The position numbers and the translations under genes are program-made. A stretch of DNA of 64,000 nucleotides from Apostichopus japonicus. Its lineage: Eukaryota; Echinodermata; Holothuroidea; Aspidochirotida; Stichopodidae. The notes below the pieces were generated by a model. It had not been told where the DNA came from. It did not search any database and worked only from the letters and a program-made list of their open reading frames with translations. Below are positions 34,671-45,224 of the stretch, piece by piece (within the stretch, counting starts at the first letter, position 1; the number at the start of each line of letters is the position of its first letter). The DNA lies in the NCBI RefSeq assembly GCF_037975245.1, contig NC_092579.1, positions 10,878,678 to 10,942,677 of the forward strand. The letters are read 5' to 3'.

Positions 34671-36838
34671 TTTGATTTGATTTGATTTGATTTATTTTGT
34701 TTTTTCACGTGCAAATATACAAGGTGAAAGGAAGTCTTCTATAAAGCATACAATAGCTTAACAATGTAGAAGACTCCCTGAAGAAAGAAAAGAGAAGAAA
34801 AAAATTAAAGATCAAATTAAGCGTTTCGACAATAAATCAATTATATGATATTTTAATTAATATGTTTATTTAATTAATATGATGCAATTATTTCTTTAAT
34901 ATAACATTTTCTAAATGTCCTACACGATAATTTATTTTTAATAATGTCAGTAATAGAATTCCAGGTTTTTATTGCTCGATTTCTGAGGCTTAACATTCCT
35001 GTTGAGGTATTCGTGTTGTGATAATGCGCATGATTTGCATGTCTTGTGTTGTGGTGATGTATATCCGAATTACTGATTAAATAATTATGAAATGCATTAG
35101 GTAGGAGTCCATTCCAAGCCTTATAAGTGAAGGTGGCAAGATTTACACGTATTATGTCATTAATTTTCAATACATTCAGATCCTTGAATAGAAGGTTGGT
35201 GTGATCACGTGGTGCAGCATGTGATATGTGGCGGACAGCTTTCTTTTGTAATATAATAAGTGGCTTAAGATTAGTATCACGTGTACCAGACCAAATTATC
35301 GAGCAATAAGAAAAATGTGGGACCACTAAAGTTTGATAAAGTGTCTTTAATATGTGTTGTGGCAGGTAGTGTTTCAATTTCGATAATATTCCTATATTCT
35401 TTGCAACTTTCTTGCATGCTATGGAAATATGATCACCCCATGAAAGTTTATGATCAATATGTACACCTAAGAATTTATTAGAAAATACCTCTTTGAGAAT
35501 TTTACCTCCCATAAAAATATTTTTATCCCAGCTAAAATTTCGGGATGTATTAAAAACGATATAATTCGTTTTGCCAATGTTAAGCGATAGCTTATTAGAG
35601 GCAAACCAGTCGTTAAATTTATTCAATTCAGAAGACACTTTAATATGAAATAAATTTTCATTTTCATTTGATTCGAAAAAAATATTTGTGTCGTCGGCAA
35701 ATAACGTAATGTTTGCGATTTCTGATACGTGGCAGATGTCATTGACATATATAATAAACAGTAAAGGGCCTAGAATTGAGCCTTGTGGAACACCACATTG
35801 AATTTCTGCAAGATGAGAATGAGTGTTTTTGTAAGAGATATATTGATACCGATTAGATATATAACTATCGATCCAGTTCAGCGTTGTTCCTCTGATGCCA
35901 TAATGTTGTAATTTACTAAGTAGAATGGTATGATCAATAGTGTCGAATGCTTTGGAAAGATCTAGGAACACACCCAAGCAAGATCTATTATTATCAAGAC
36001 TGCTGTACAATTTGTCAACGGCATCTGCCAGTGCAAGTTCAGTAGAATGATGTGGTCGAAAGCCATATTGTTGGTTGCATAGAATGTCATATTTGTTAAG
36101 AAAATTAAAAATTCGATTAAACATAAGTCTTTCAATGATTTTCGAGAAACATGAAAGCAATGAAATTGGTCTATAATTTTCGTATAAATCTGCTTCGCCC
36201 TTTTTAAAAATCGGAATAACCTTTGCAATTTTCAACGAATCTGGAAATGTTCCAGTATTAAAAGATAAGTTACAAATATGAGTCAAAGGCTTAGTAATTA
36301 AAGGAATAATGTGTTTAATGATACCTGGCTTAAAATCATCATATCCTGCTGCTTTATTAGGTTTTAGACAAGCAGTCGCAACGTTAAGGAGTTCCTCCTC
36401 ACATACAGGAAATGTAAAAATCGAATTGTTGTGACTAGTTTTATGCATAAACTCGTTATGCGTCCCTTTGCTCGTAATCTTGTCTGCCAATGAAGGACCA
36501 AGATTGATAAAGAAGTTATTGAAGTCGTTTGCAATGTCGATGTCATTGGTAATCTCTTGATCGCCATTTTTGAAAGAAGCAGGATATGTTGATTTTTTGC
36601 GGTCATTATGAAGAATTTCATTAATGATATTCCAGGTATTATTCGAATTATTTCTGGCATCATAAAACTTGTTATTAAAATATAATCTCTTAGAGAATCT
36701 AATAACATGATTAAGCTTATTACGATAGGTATTATAAGAAGTCTTATAACTTTCTGTCGAATTCTTAATGTAACGTTTGAACAATTTATTTTTCCTTTGA
36801 ATAGAGGTTAGTATACCCTTTGTGATCCTTTGTGATCC
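34671..36838 (-). mobile_element. 5'-truncated CR1/Jockey-like LINE insertion
   Basis: Comparison with the empty counterpart at about 60578-60590 (gtggtgaaatcatgc) defines both junctions; only the shared AAA is ambiguous. The 3' end (low coordinate) is a run of AAATC repeats, and the 5' end carries two copies of GGATCACAAA. No longer target duplication is evident. Confidence 0.9.
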
Positions 36839-36841
36839 TTT
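34874..36841 (-). CDS. Reverse transcriptase ORF of the LINE, open but lacking endonuclease
   Basis: A frame of 654 codons of LINE ORF2 is uninterrupted to the stop at 34874. It continues by chance upstream into the host element (to 37114), giving a 746-codon fused frame. Numbered in the fused frame, RT blocks are NYRPISLL (313-320), FRPHHST, FLDLSKAFD (catalytic Asp385), GVPQGSILGPLLF (441-453), FADD (472-475) and LNIGKTNYIVF. The C-terminal part has LGVHIDHKLSWGDH and a LQKKAVRHI block. The N-terminal AP endonuclease is missing, so the copy is 5'-truncated and dead as an autonomous element. The intact catalytic residues indicate a young insertion. Confidence 0.88.
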   Translation of the reverse strand, partial: KGSQRITKGILTSIQRKNKLFKRYIKNSTESYKTSYNTYRNKLNHVIRFSKRLYFNNKFYDARNNSNNTWNIINEILHNDRKKSTYPASFKNGDQEITNDIDIANDFNNFFINLGPSLADKITSKGTHNEFMHKTSHNNSIFTFPVCEEELLNVATACLKPNKAAGYDDFKPGIIKHIIPLITKPLTHICNLSFNTGTFPDSLKIAKVIPIFKKGEADLYENYRPISLLSCFSKIIERLMFNRIFNFLNKYDILCNQQYGFRPHHSTELALADAVDKLYSSLDNNRSCLGVFLDLSKAFDTIDHTILLSKLQHYGIRGTTLNWIDSYISNRYQYISYKNTHSHLAEIQCGVPQGSILGPLLFIIYVNDICHVSEIANITLFADDTNIFFESNENENLFHIKVSSELNKFNDWFASNKLSLNIGKTNYIVFNTSRNFSWDKNIFMGGKILKEVFSNKFLGVHIDHKLSWGDHISIACKKVAKNIGILSKLKHYLPQHILKTLYQTLVVPHFSYCSIIWSGTRDTNLKPLIILQKKAVRHISHAAPRDHTNLLFKDLNVLKINDIIRVNLATFTYKAWNGLLPNAFHNYLISNSDIHHHNTRHANHAHYHNTNTSTGMLSLRNRAIKTWNSITDIIKNKLSCRTFRKCYIKEIIASY

Positions 36842-36924
36842 CACCACATTTTGTCTCAAAAGAAAACTTGTTCCTTGTTTCCCAATTTGCGCATTGGATA
36901 TTGCAGTGCTAGTATGTATATTTT

Positions 36925-37083
36925 CCTTTGGGGGGGGGGGGGCGTTGATGGAGTGATGTGTATACACAAATATGATAATACAATAAGAGTTATAAAGGGT
37001 ACTAAATATAAGGCATGCATCAGTCCAATCGAATTTCTGCAAAGTGCCCTTGAATGTCGGTGCCCCCCAGATTAAAAGTGCTT
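36925..37083 (-). repeat. ggcggcgga/poly-C unit
   Basis: On the - strand it begins gggcggcggaagcactttt, has a CAAGGGCACTTTGCAG block, and ends catcactccatcaacgcc plus a C run. The same unit is at 38268-38452 (-), 58253-58440 (+) and 60325-60490 (+). At 27290 the flanking sequence gcaaggtacatgtacag is continuous, an empty site for the 58253 copy. Confidence 0.75.
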
Positions 37084-38267
37084 CCGCCGCCCTTGACCTG
37101 GATATCCCCAACATGAGTGTATATAAGAAACATTTTCTTTTTCATGGATGGTGGGGGGGGGTGCCTACAAGCCTAGAAGTACAGGTTTATCGTATTCTTT
37201 GTTATATACTTTTTTGTGAGACAAATTGCAGTCTCACCCGACACGCGACATTATCCCGACTACGTGTCGTTGAACAATGTATGTTTTCAGGGACGTAGCC
37301 AGGGGGGAGCAGGGGGAGCGACAGCTCCCCCCTTTCAGTGTCGATTTTTTTTTTAAACTGTCGTTTTTTAGCATGGTATGTTGTCAGTGCTCTTTTGATC
37401 TTGAATACTCGTCAGCTCCGTTAACTCGATTGTAATCGTAGTAACATTCACGCCTACTGATACTTACTTAGTTTGGCAGATGCAATTAGCTAAATTTAGC
37501 TTATGGCCAATTACAAGCATACAGTTGGCCACTGCGTAATAAAATACATATTGCCTACCTAACCGCACTCTATGGAATGTCACGGACTGTATGCACAACA
37601 ACGTCGACAACGTGCGTTCAATGAGTCGTCCTAACTTGTTGCACGAACAGCATGTTATGAAGCTAAGCTAGCAATCGTACGTGATACGCACTTCCTATAA
37701 ATAATTATTACACTGCTAATACACTGCGATAACGATATTTGTTTTTAGGCCACTGCATATCTGGCTGTATTATAAAATATGAAAGTTTATATTGTCCATC
37801 AGTTAAGTTCGTCAAATGTATTAAAGTCCAGACATTGGACAATAAACAAGAATCATCCTACTGGAAAACTTGTAAAAGAGCACTATTTTTGTCTTTCTGA
37901 TATATTATGTAAAAGAACATGTAAAAGAATTTAAACAGGAAAGAAAACCTGCTGATACTGATATCATATGATCAGGCGTAACCAGTATGTAGCACGATAG
38001 TTTCATTCAACACTCTACCCGCCGAAAAGACTATAGGATCCGATCTTGTCAGTTTTTTTAAACATGTAGTTAAGAAACCTTTTACGCAGATAATATTTCA
38101 GTTGAGAAAACACTTGAGAAATTTGCATCAGATGGCAATCGTCGGATAGCTCTCGCCTTCTCTTATTAGGCTAACTTAAATATTTACTAGCTATACATTT
38201 GTATCAAAGACATTTCTGGACTATCTTTGTATCTACAAGTATCAGAAGTTGAAAAGTAAGACTACTA

Positions 38268-38452
38268 ATACGGGGGGGGGGGCGTTGATGGAGTGATGTG
38301 TATACGCAAATAAGATAATACAATGAGATTTATAAAGGGTACTAAATATCAGGCTGCATCAGTCCAATCGAATTTCTGCAAAGTGCCCTTCGACGTCGGT
38401 GCCCCCCCCCCCCCCAGATTAAAAGTGCTTCCGCCGCCCTTGTGTACCTTGC
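38268..38452 (-). repeat. ggcggcgga/poly-C unit
   Basis: Second copy in the inverted composite element, about 1.2 kb from the first, with long G and C homopolymers at its two edges. Confidence 0.75.
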
Positions 38453-39139
38453 TAATGTTAATACATTATGTATGATTGAATTACGGTACTTTTTTAACTC
38501 GTTTGTTTTTTGGGTTTAAAAGTGATATTGAATGAGGTGTCTCAAGTTAGCAAGAGGCCAGGGAACCAGAGTGAACATTCGGGAAGGGCCATTTCCGGCC
38601 ATCTGGGGGGTTTGTAAAACCAAAAATTTTCTTGTACGCTCCGCTCAGATAGTCGTGCCTACAACTTTGAAAATCCATATCAATCGCAAAAAGTGCTCCC
38701 CCCCCCCCCTTTCAAATTCCTGGCTACGTCGCTGTATTTTTCTGGAGGTAGCTGAGTACTGTGTTAAAATAATAAATAAGGTAACTAAATAGGAGCTTAA
38801 AAAATATACTGTCCCATTTTTCCCTTTCAAAGTGATTTTACCATTTTTTCTTCTTCTAATTTACCAAATTTTTGGGGAAGTGTAAATTTCTAAAAGGTGA
38901 GATTATAAAATAAAGAATGTTTAGATGCAACTTGCAAGGCCTCAGAAGTGCCGTTTCCGGCAATCTGAGAGGCATTGTGTGCCAAAAATTTTCTTGTACG
39001 CTACGCGCCAACCGATGGTGGCGCTCCGCTTAGATAGTGTCACGGGAACTTTCGGGCACAAAAAGTCCTGCCCCCCCCAAACTGAAATGGTCCCGTACGC
39101 CTATGATTACACTATACAAGAACGATATCAACTACAACA

Positions 39140-39645
39140 ATGGCCGCACTTCAAATGATCTTAGGCGAAAGAGTTGCTGCTGGACTACGCAGAGAACGAA
39201 TTTTCCGGGACCGAAATTATCCTCTCGACAACTTCAATGATGAAGACATGCACGAGCGATATCGTTTACTTTCACCAGAAGAGGGTTGATGAGGTTGATG
39301 GACTTGCTCTCTGCGGGATTGAATCATCCAACGAAGAGAAGCCATGCAATTGACGGACGCTTACAGATCTGCATCGCTTTACGCTTCTATGCGACCGGAA
39401 CTGTACACACTGGTCACGGGGATCATCACGGAGTGAGTAAGGCAAGTGCGTGTCGGATAGTTCGGAGAGTCAGCTCTCATCTGATCAGGATGAAGGGCGA
39501 CGTCATTAGGTTCCCCACCACACCACAAGAAGTCATGGCAACACAACGAGGGTTCAGCGATGTTGCGGGATTCCCTCGCATTGTGAGTGCAGTGGACTGT
39601 ACTCACGTTCTCCTCAGGGGTTCGCGGCTTGGGGAGGATGCCTAC
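39140..39645 (+). pseudogene. PIF/Harbinger transposase, 5' part (split gene)
   Basis: From ATG 39140 the frame reads MAALQMILGERV...RRERIFRDRNYPLD and DEDMHERYR, a Harbinger (HARBI1-like) N-terminus. A one-base loss near 39268-39275 shifts the frame; the protein continues from about 39280 with RLMDLLSAGL, KRSHAIDGRLQICIALRFYA, HHGVSKASACRIVRRVS, and FSDVAGFPRIVSAVDCTHV, where the Asp of VDCTH is the first catalytic residue of the DDE triad (the family usually has DGTH). Coding stops at GAGGATGCCTAC, where the 8.7-kb palindromic element starts. The rest lies at 48370-49283. Confidence 0.88.
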
Positions 39646-40640
39646 TAGACCGGCAGCCCAGTGCACTTTGATCAAACGAACGAGGTACCAATATCTGAGT
39701 ATTGGAACATTTGTGGAAAAACCCAGTATATCCAAAAGTGGATGTCTGCCGTGGTCGCTCTGCTGCATGTGGCCCCTGGGGCCGGTTAAAGGGGGCCCAA
39801 AAATGCATCTGATCAAACGAACGAGGTACCACTTGAAACCAATGTCAACTTAATGCATGAATGCCACATAGTACTGAATGGCCCATGCCAGACAAATTTT
39901 CTGCTGCAAAGGGCCCGCCAGACGCCCAAGAAGGGCCCCTAAAAAAATGCATCTGATCAAACGAACGAGGTACCACTTGAAACCAATGTCAACTTAATGC
40001 ATGAATGCCACAAAGTACTGAATGGCCTATGCCAGACAAATTTTCTGCTGCTAAGGGCCCGCCAGACACCCCCAAATATGGCCCAAATGCCCATTAGCGT
40101 AGCATTGACCCAGATTAAATATGCAAGGTACCACTCAAAATCGGTTTGGAATGTTCGGGTTGATCTTACAGACTATGGAAATCATCATGCCAGACAAATT
40201 TTCTGCTACAAAGGGCCCGCCAGACGCCCCAAAAGGGCCCATAAAAATGCATTTGATTTAACGAACGAGGTACCACTTGAAACCAATGTCAACTTAATGC
40301 ATGAATGCCACAAAGTACTGAATGGCCCATGCCAGACAAATTTTCTACTGCTAAGGGCCCGCCAGACACCCCCAAATATGGCCCAAAATGCCCATTATCG
40401 TAGCATTGACCAAGATTAAATATGCAAGGTACCACTCAAAACCGGTTTGGAACCACGCAAAAACAATATTAAATGCAAAGGTACTTTCCACAGAGTAAAG
40501 AACTGCCAATGCAAGACAAATTTTCTTCTGCATAGGTCCCACCAGATAGAAAGAATAGGTGGCCCAATGTGGCCCTATATATGGGTCTAAAGAATTGGAT
40601 ATATGTGCCTTGTAACATGACATTTCAAGCTCATGATTAT
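39646..40640. repeat. Outer left arm: TIR plus about 150-bp subterminal repeats
   Basis: After the TIR, units of about 150 bp follow. GATCAAACGAACGAGGTACC occurs at 39669, 39811 and 39954 with a variant near 40253; a second unit type carries CAAGGTACCACTCAAAA. Most units end TGCCAGACAAATTTTCTGCT, then AAGGGCCCGCCAGAC. Open frames of about 140 codons across this array (for example 39997-40419) come from the repeat and are not supported as genes. Confidence 0.85.
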
Positions 40641-40790
40641 ATTGTTTCCAGCATAAATTGGAGTTACTGTACACAAGACCAGTGTTTTATCTTATTTAGC
40701 TATTCGCTGCTCTAAGCAAAATAAAGATAACACTTTCACCTAAGCCTCTAAATATTTTGGGATTTGCTGGCCTGGGCAAAAATTACAGTT

Positions 40791-41045
40791 CCCCACATTA
40801 TAATTCTAACACTCTGAGGAAGAGTCTTGCCTGGCTTGGATCCACAGAACTACGGTTGGAAGAGCAAGAATGGGTGCTACAGCCCTGACTGAATTGAGGG
40901 ACCGGCTCTCCCAGATCATCTATTCCAAGAGGAGGAACTGAGCGAAGATTTCAAAGTAGCCGACTAGACGTGGCTTCCGAGTTTGATGCCGATGATTCAA
41001 GTACTGAACCATCTTGGAGTGATGACTCCGACAATGAAACATAGA
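40791..41045 (+). other. Possible 3' exon with acidic tail, left arm only
   Basis: A short open frame ends SSTEPSWSDDSDNET and TAG at 41043-41045, with RRFQSSR before it. Acidic Ser-rich C-termini are common in transposon proteins. The frame is open back to about 40893, after which stops occur. This 1.25-kb block (40680-41930) is absent from the right arm, which has about 0.4 kb of different sequence there. Function unknown; could be chance. Confidence 0.25.
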
Positions 41046-41934
41046 TTTGAGCTTCCATTGTCTTTTTAGAATCAAGTTCATGGGAATACTTAATTTTCAT
41101 AAACTTACTAATGATTCTTTTGAGATCTGTCTGAATGGCAAATGCAGTGTCTTTTTACAATGCACACACTCCAGTGTTTAATCACTGTCAAGAGACATGA
41201 ATTCTCAGTTCTTATACTTCGAACCTAACATGTGTCATGTTCAGAGTAATCACACAGTGATCTTTTGTTACTATCTTTGCCAATTATGATTTTAGTACAT
41301 TTTAAACTAGCAAGATGACTTTCTTGAAAGGTAAAAGATTCCTTCATAGATGAAAACAAAAACCCTCATCTAGCATTCATATTTCTGAAAAATGGATGCC
41401 ACATCTATTTGTTGGACTTGTTACAAGCTATTCGAATTGAATTAGTGTAATGATGGAAGTTCTAAAAGACTAAGATGGAGTAATATAGGCCAATTACTCA
41501 TTTTATATTTTGTATCAAGGAATGGAGTCATACGTGGTGATATCAGTATTTGTTTGTTCAATCTTAGCATTTTAAGTCCTTTAAAGAGTGTACCTAGCAT
41601 AAAGGTACATATACATTTCTATGCTTCAATTATGTATCTTTTAAAAACCATATTGGACAGTTTCAACCCAAACCTTTATCGTTAAGTACACGTTATAAAG
41701 CATTTTCACCATTGTTTGATAATTGTTTCTTTGTCTGAGCTTAAGAAACAAAACAATCTCTTTTGTTCGACTACATGTATGTCTTAAGATGACACTTAAG
41801 CGTTCTTTCTCAAGATTTTAAACTTTGTAGATTTACAATGCTAACGTAAACACAGTGTTTGAAGATACAAAATGATCTTGGGTTTCTTATTTACAATACA
41901 TAAACTGATTTTAATCTGCTCCAGTGTTTCCAGC

Positions 41935-43120
41935 GAAACAAAGTAATAGTCCAGGAGCCCAGAAGGTTTATTCAGCTGAAGAGGTACAAAAGGTTTGGTA
42001 GCCTGATTGTGTTGGTAGGTGACCAACCTTCAATAAAATGTGTTGCTGCCGGGACACACCCTGCATGGTAGGTGAGGGGGTCACAAAATAGGGGGGGGGG
42101 GGGCAAAATATGCTTTTATTTAGCTGAAGAGGTACAAGCACACAAGTTTCTGGGTTTTATACCCAGGAGGGTACCTTGCATCTTGGTGGCAATGACAGCA
42201 ATATCTGACTGCATGGGGCCCCAGACAGTAGCCCAAAAGGAACCCGCCCATATGGTATTATTCAGCTGAAAAGGTACAAGGGTGAATTCTTTTGCATTTG
42301 AACTATTACACATTGGGGTGTACTAAAACACTAATGACAGTAACTTTGTCCTGCATAGGGGCCTAAACAGTAGCCCTAAGAATGGGCCATGCGGTACAAC
42401 CAGCTGTTGGCTAATTTATCTAGCTGAAAAGGTACATGAACAAAACTTGTTGGATACTGCTCCCAGCAAGACTAATTACATTGCTGTAGCAACAGCAGCA
42501 ATATCTGACTGCATGGGGCCCCAGACAGTAGCCCAAAAGAAGTCCGCCCATATGGTATTATTCAGCTGAAAAGGTAAAAGGGTAAATCCTTTTTCATTTG
42601 AACTATTACACATTGGGGTGTACTAAAACACTAATGACAGTAACTTTGTCCTGCATAGGGGTCCAAACAGTAGCCCTAAGTATGGGCCATGCGGACCAAC
42701 CAGCAGTTGGCTAATTTATCTAGCTGAAAATGTACATAAACAAAACTTGTTGGATACTGCTCTCAGCAAGACTAATTACATTGCTGTAGCAACAACAGCA
42801 ATATCTGACTGCATGGGGCCCCAGACAGTGGCCCAAAAGGGCCCCGCCCACATGGTATTATTCAGCTGAAAAGGTACAAGTGTAGATCCTTTTGCATTTG
42901 AACTATTACACATCGGGGTATACTAAAATACTAATGACAGTAACTTTGTCCTTCATATATGCCCAAACAGTAACCTTAAAGATAGGCCCTGCAGCCCAAC
43001 CAGCTGTTAGCTAATTTCCCTACCTGAACAGGTACATAAACAAAACGTGTTGGATACCGCTTCGAGCAAGATAAACTCTATTGCTGCAGTAATGACAGCA
43101 TATCTGCCTGCATGGGGCAA
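41935..43120. repeat. Inner left arm: about 306-bp dimeric repeats
   Basis: Each dimer has two related halves of about 150 bp: one with GGGGCCCCAGACAGTAGCCC and TTCAGCTGAAAAGGTACAAG, the other with CTAAACAGTAGCCCTAAG and TCTAGCTGAAAAGGTACAT. About three dimers occur. The same halves recur inverted at 45225-46880. Confidence 0.85.
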
Positions 43121-45224
43121 GACGGCGGATAACAATTAAATCATCAAATCATGATGAGTACAAATTCTTCTGTTTCTCAAATACTCATTAGTTTAGCTAT
43201 AAAATTCTAGTTAAGCTGGTACCTTTACAGAAAAATGATAACATTTGCTGGTTCCACATTTCTAGCAATTGCCATAAATAACTATATCCCATCCCTTTCA
43301 ATTGACAAGCTTCCCTTTTCCCAAACAATATTATTTTATTCATAATTTGAGGATTTTCGGGTAGTATTTATAATTAGGGCCAAGCTGGATGCTACGCCCT
43401 CGTGCATCGCTTGCATTATTATGAAAGTATCTGTGTTTAATCACGGTAGTCTAATTAACCCCCGATCGTGCATTATCCTATAGATAAACCCAAGCTGACC
43501 GTTGATTAACTCCGTTCATTCATACCTTATGATTTTTTGTCAATAAAAAGGCAAAATATACAAAAAAGAATTAGCAGATTTGATAAATGTGTTACCCCGT
43601 AGAATTAGTTTATTAACTACCAAAACAACAATGCACTTGTGCAAAAAAAAAAAAAAGCCCAAATGATCAAGAATATTCACAACAATTTTACGGCTATCAG
43701 TAAAATGAAAGCATCAAACATGGGAATGGAAGCAATTAGAAAGATTATAGATTAACATGAACACAAATATTAACATGGACAGTTAATCAACATTCTTCGT
43801 ACTTCCATAGCAGCCGCGCCTCTCGGAACATGATGTAGGGCCTAGGCCTATGTACGTATATCATATCCCACATATACGTACGTACGTTCACATGTATGTC
43901 AACGAACGAGTGGACGGACAATCTAGTCCAGCATAGTGTAACTTTGTGTTGAATTATACGGTCAGTTTATTCATCATGAAATATATCAAATTAAACAGTT
44001 GAACTAGCTTAACGTTAGGCCTAGTTGAGAATTTTTTTTGTCTAGATCGATTATTTTGTTTTGAGGAAAACGTTCACCAGGCCTTAGAGCGCTTTCTATG
44101 TCGTAAATAATCATTATATTGTGACATACATCAACACAATATAACGGGCAGAAAGGTTATATTCTCTATTGACAAGAACTTATGGATTTCATAGTTATTA
44201 CGTAATAAAACCCATCTGTTTGCAGTGGTTAAAAACAAAACTTCCACCACACACTGGAGCAACATTTCATCTGCTTGACATGTACAAAACCTGTAACCCA
44301 GAACCTATCAGGCTGTTGAACATTGATGTAGTTTTGCTATTTGGCCTTTTCTTGGTTGACATCATTTGGCAAACAATTACTGCAAAATATTACTCGCTAA
44401 GTCAAGTGCTGTATTTTCCATGTACTGCTGTGACAATGGACAATAATAATGTCAGCAGCTTACATTTCAGAAAATTCCACTGAGTTACAATAGCCTACTT
44501 GTTACTTTTCTGTATATTCGTAACTTTTGTACCTAGCTATGGGCATCTAGTAACACTCCTTCGTTATAATCCTGTGTGCTAAACTTTATGTTATCAAAAT
44601 TATACAAGTATTAGTGAAATACCATGCATGGGAGTAAGCAGGTGGCTGTACGTTTGATCTTATAAAGCAAATCAATGTTGCCTAAGATATACAAAAAGGT
44701 GTCAAATTGACTGTTTACGGTACATTATCCTAGTGTACATGTATTATGGATGTTACTATATGTTATCATTTTAACCGAAAATGTAAATATGTTATTTTAG
44801 CAAGTGATGATCTTAACATGCCTTCATGTGATTACCACTGATAAATCATTACGATCAATGATTGAGCAATTTGAATCAAAGTATATCAGTTCAATGCTAC
44901 AACGATGGAGACCAGCTTTGAGTTAATTAGGGCCAGTACAATGTTTTAGGTCATTCTGAAAGATACAATTCTGGCTACACAAAGTATTTTCAATTACATT
45001 TCAAAAAGTGCACCTATCATAGCGTTCAGGTATGGCATTCACAGTTTTGAATTGCCTCGCAATCCACTTATAAGGTACGTTACACTGGATTTCTAACGAA
45101 GAAGACAAATAACGATGTTAACCAGGTTCAATAAATCATTAACCTCTTGTAATTATATTATTTCTGTTTTCTCTCACTGCTCGTCCAATCGTGGCAAGAT
45201 ACAATAAACATGAAAGGAGGGGCC
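43121..45224. other. Centre of the palindromic element, no recognised gene
   Basis: AT-rich sequence between the two arms. A 104-codon frame at 44169-44483 (+), containing LLFGLFLVDIIWQ, is the longest; it matches no family I know and has no start context or splice support. If the element is autonomous its transposase must be highly divergent or spliced; otherwise it is mobilised in trans. Confidence 0.4.

Larger units (their letters stand above)
33909..39104 (-). mobile_element. Composite poly-G element, inverted copy 1 (with LINE insertion)
   Basis: The left end ATAGGCGTACG and the right end CGTACGCCTAT are inverted repeats. From the (TA)n near 34030 to 39104 it matches 57591-61215 in inverted order, including smaller nested units: the ggcggcgga units at 36925-37083 and 38268-38452, the GGGGGGAGC dyad at 37305-37345, and hairpin modules at 34484-34503 and 39005-39024. 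It differs by a 2.2-kb LINE at 34671-36838. A foldback (gggcagcc/ggctgccc around TA) occupies 33958-34105. Confidence 0.75.

Noticed and set aside
36842-37114. N-terminal 91 codons of the fused RT frame as part of the LINE protein
   Set aside because: The same sequence exists without the LINE at 60304-60588, so it belongs to the host repeat and the fusion is accidental.
39997-40419. 140-codon frame in the outer left arm
   Set aside because: It follows the tandem unit; similar frames appear in the mirrored right arm on the opposite strand. No family similarity or start context.
44169-44483. 104-codon frame as the transposase of the palindromic element
   Set aside because: No catalytic motif, zinc finger or splice support could be seen; left as unassigned.
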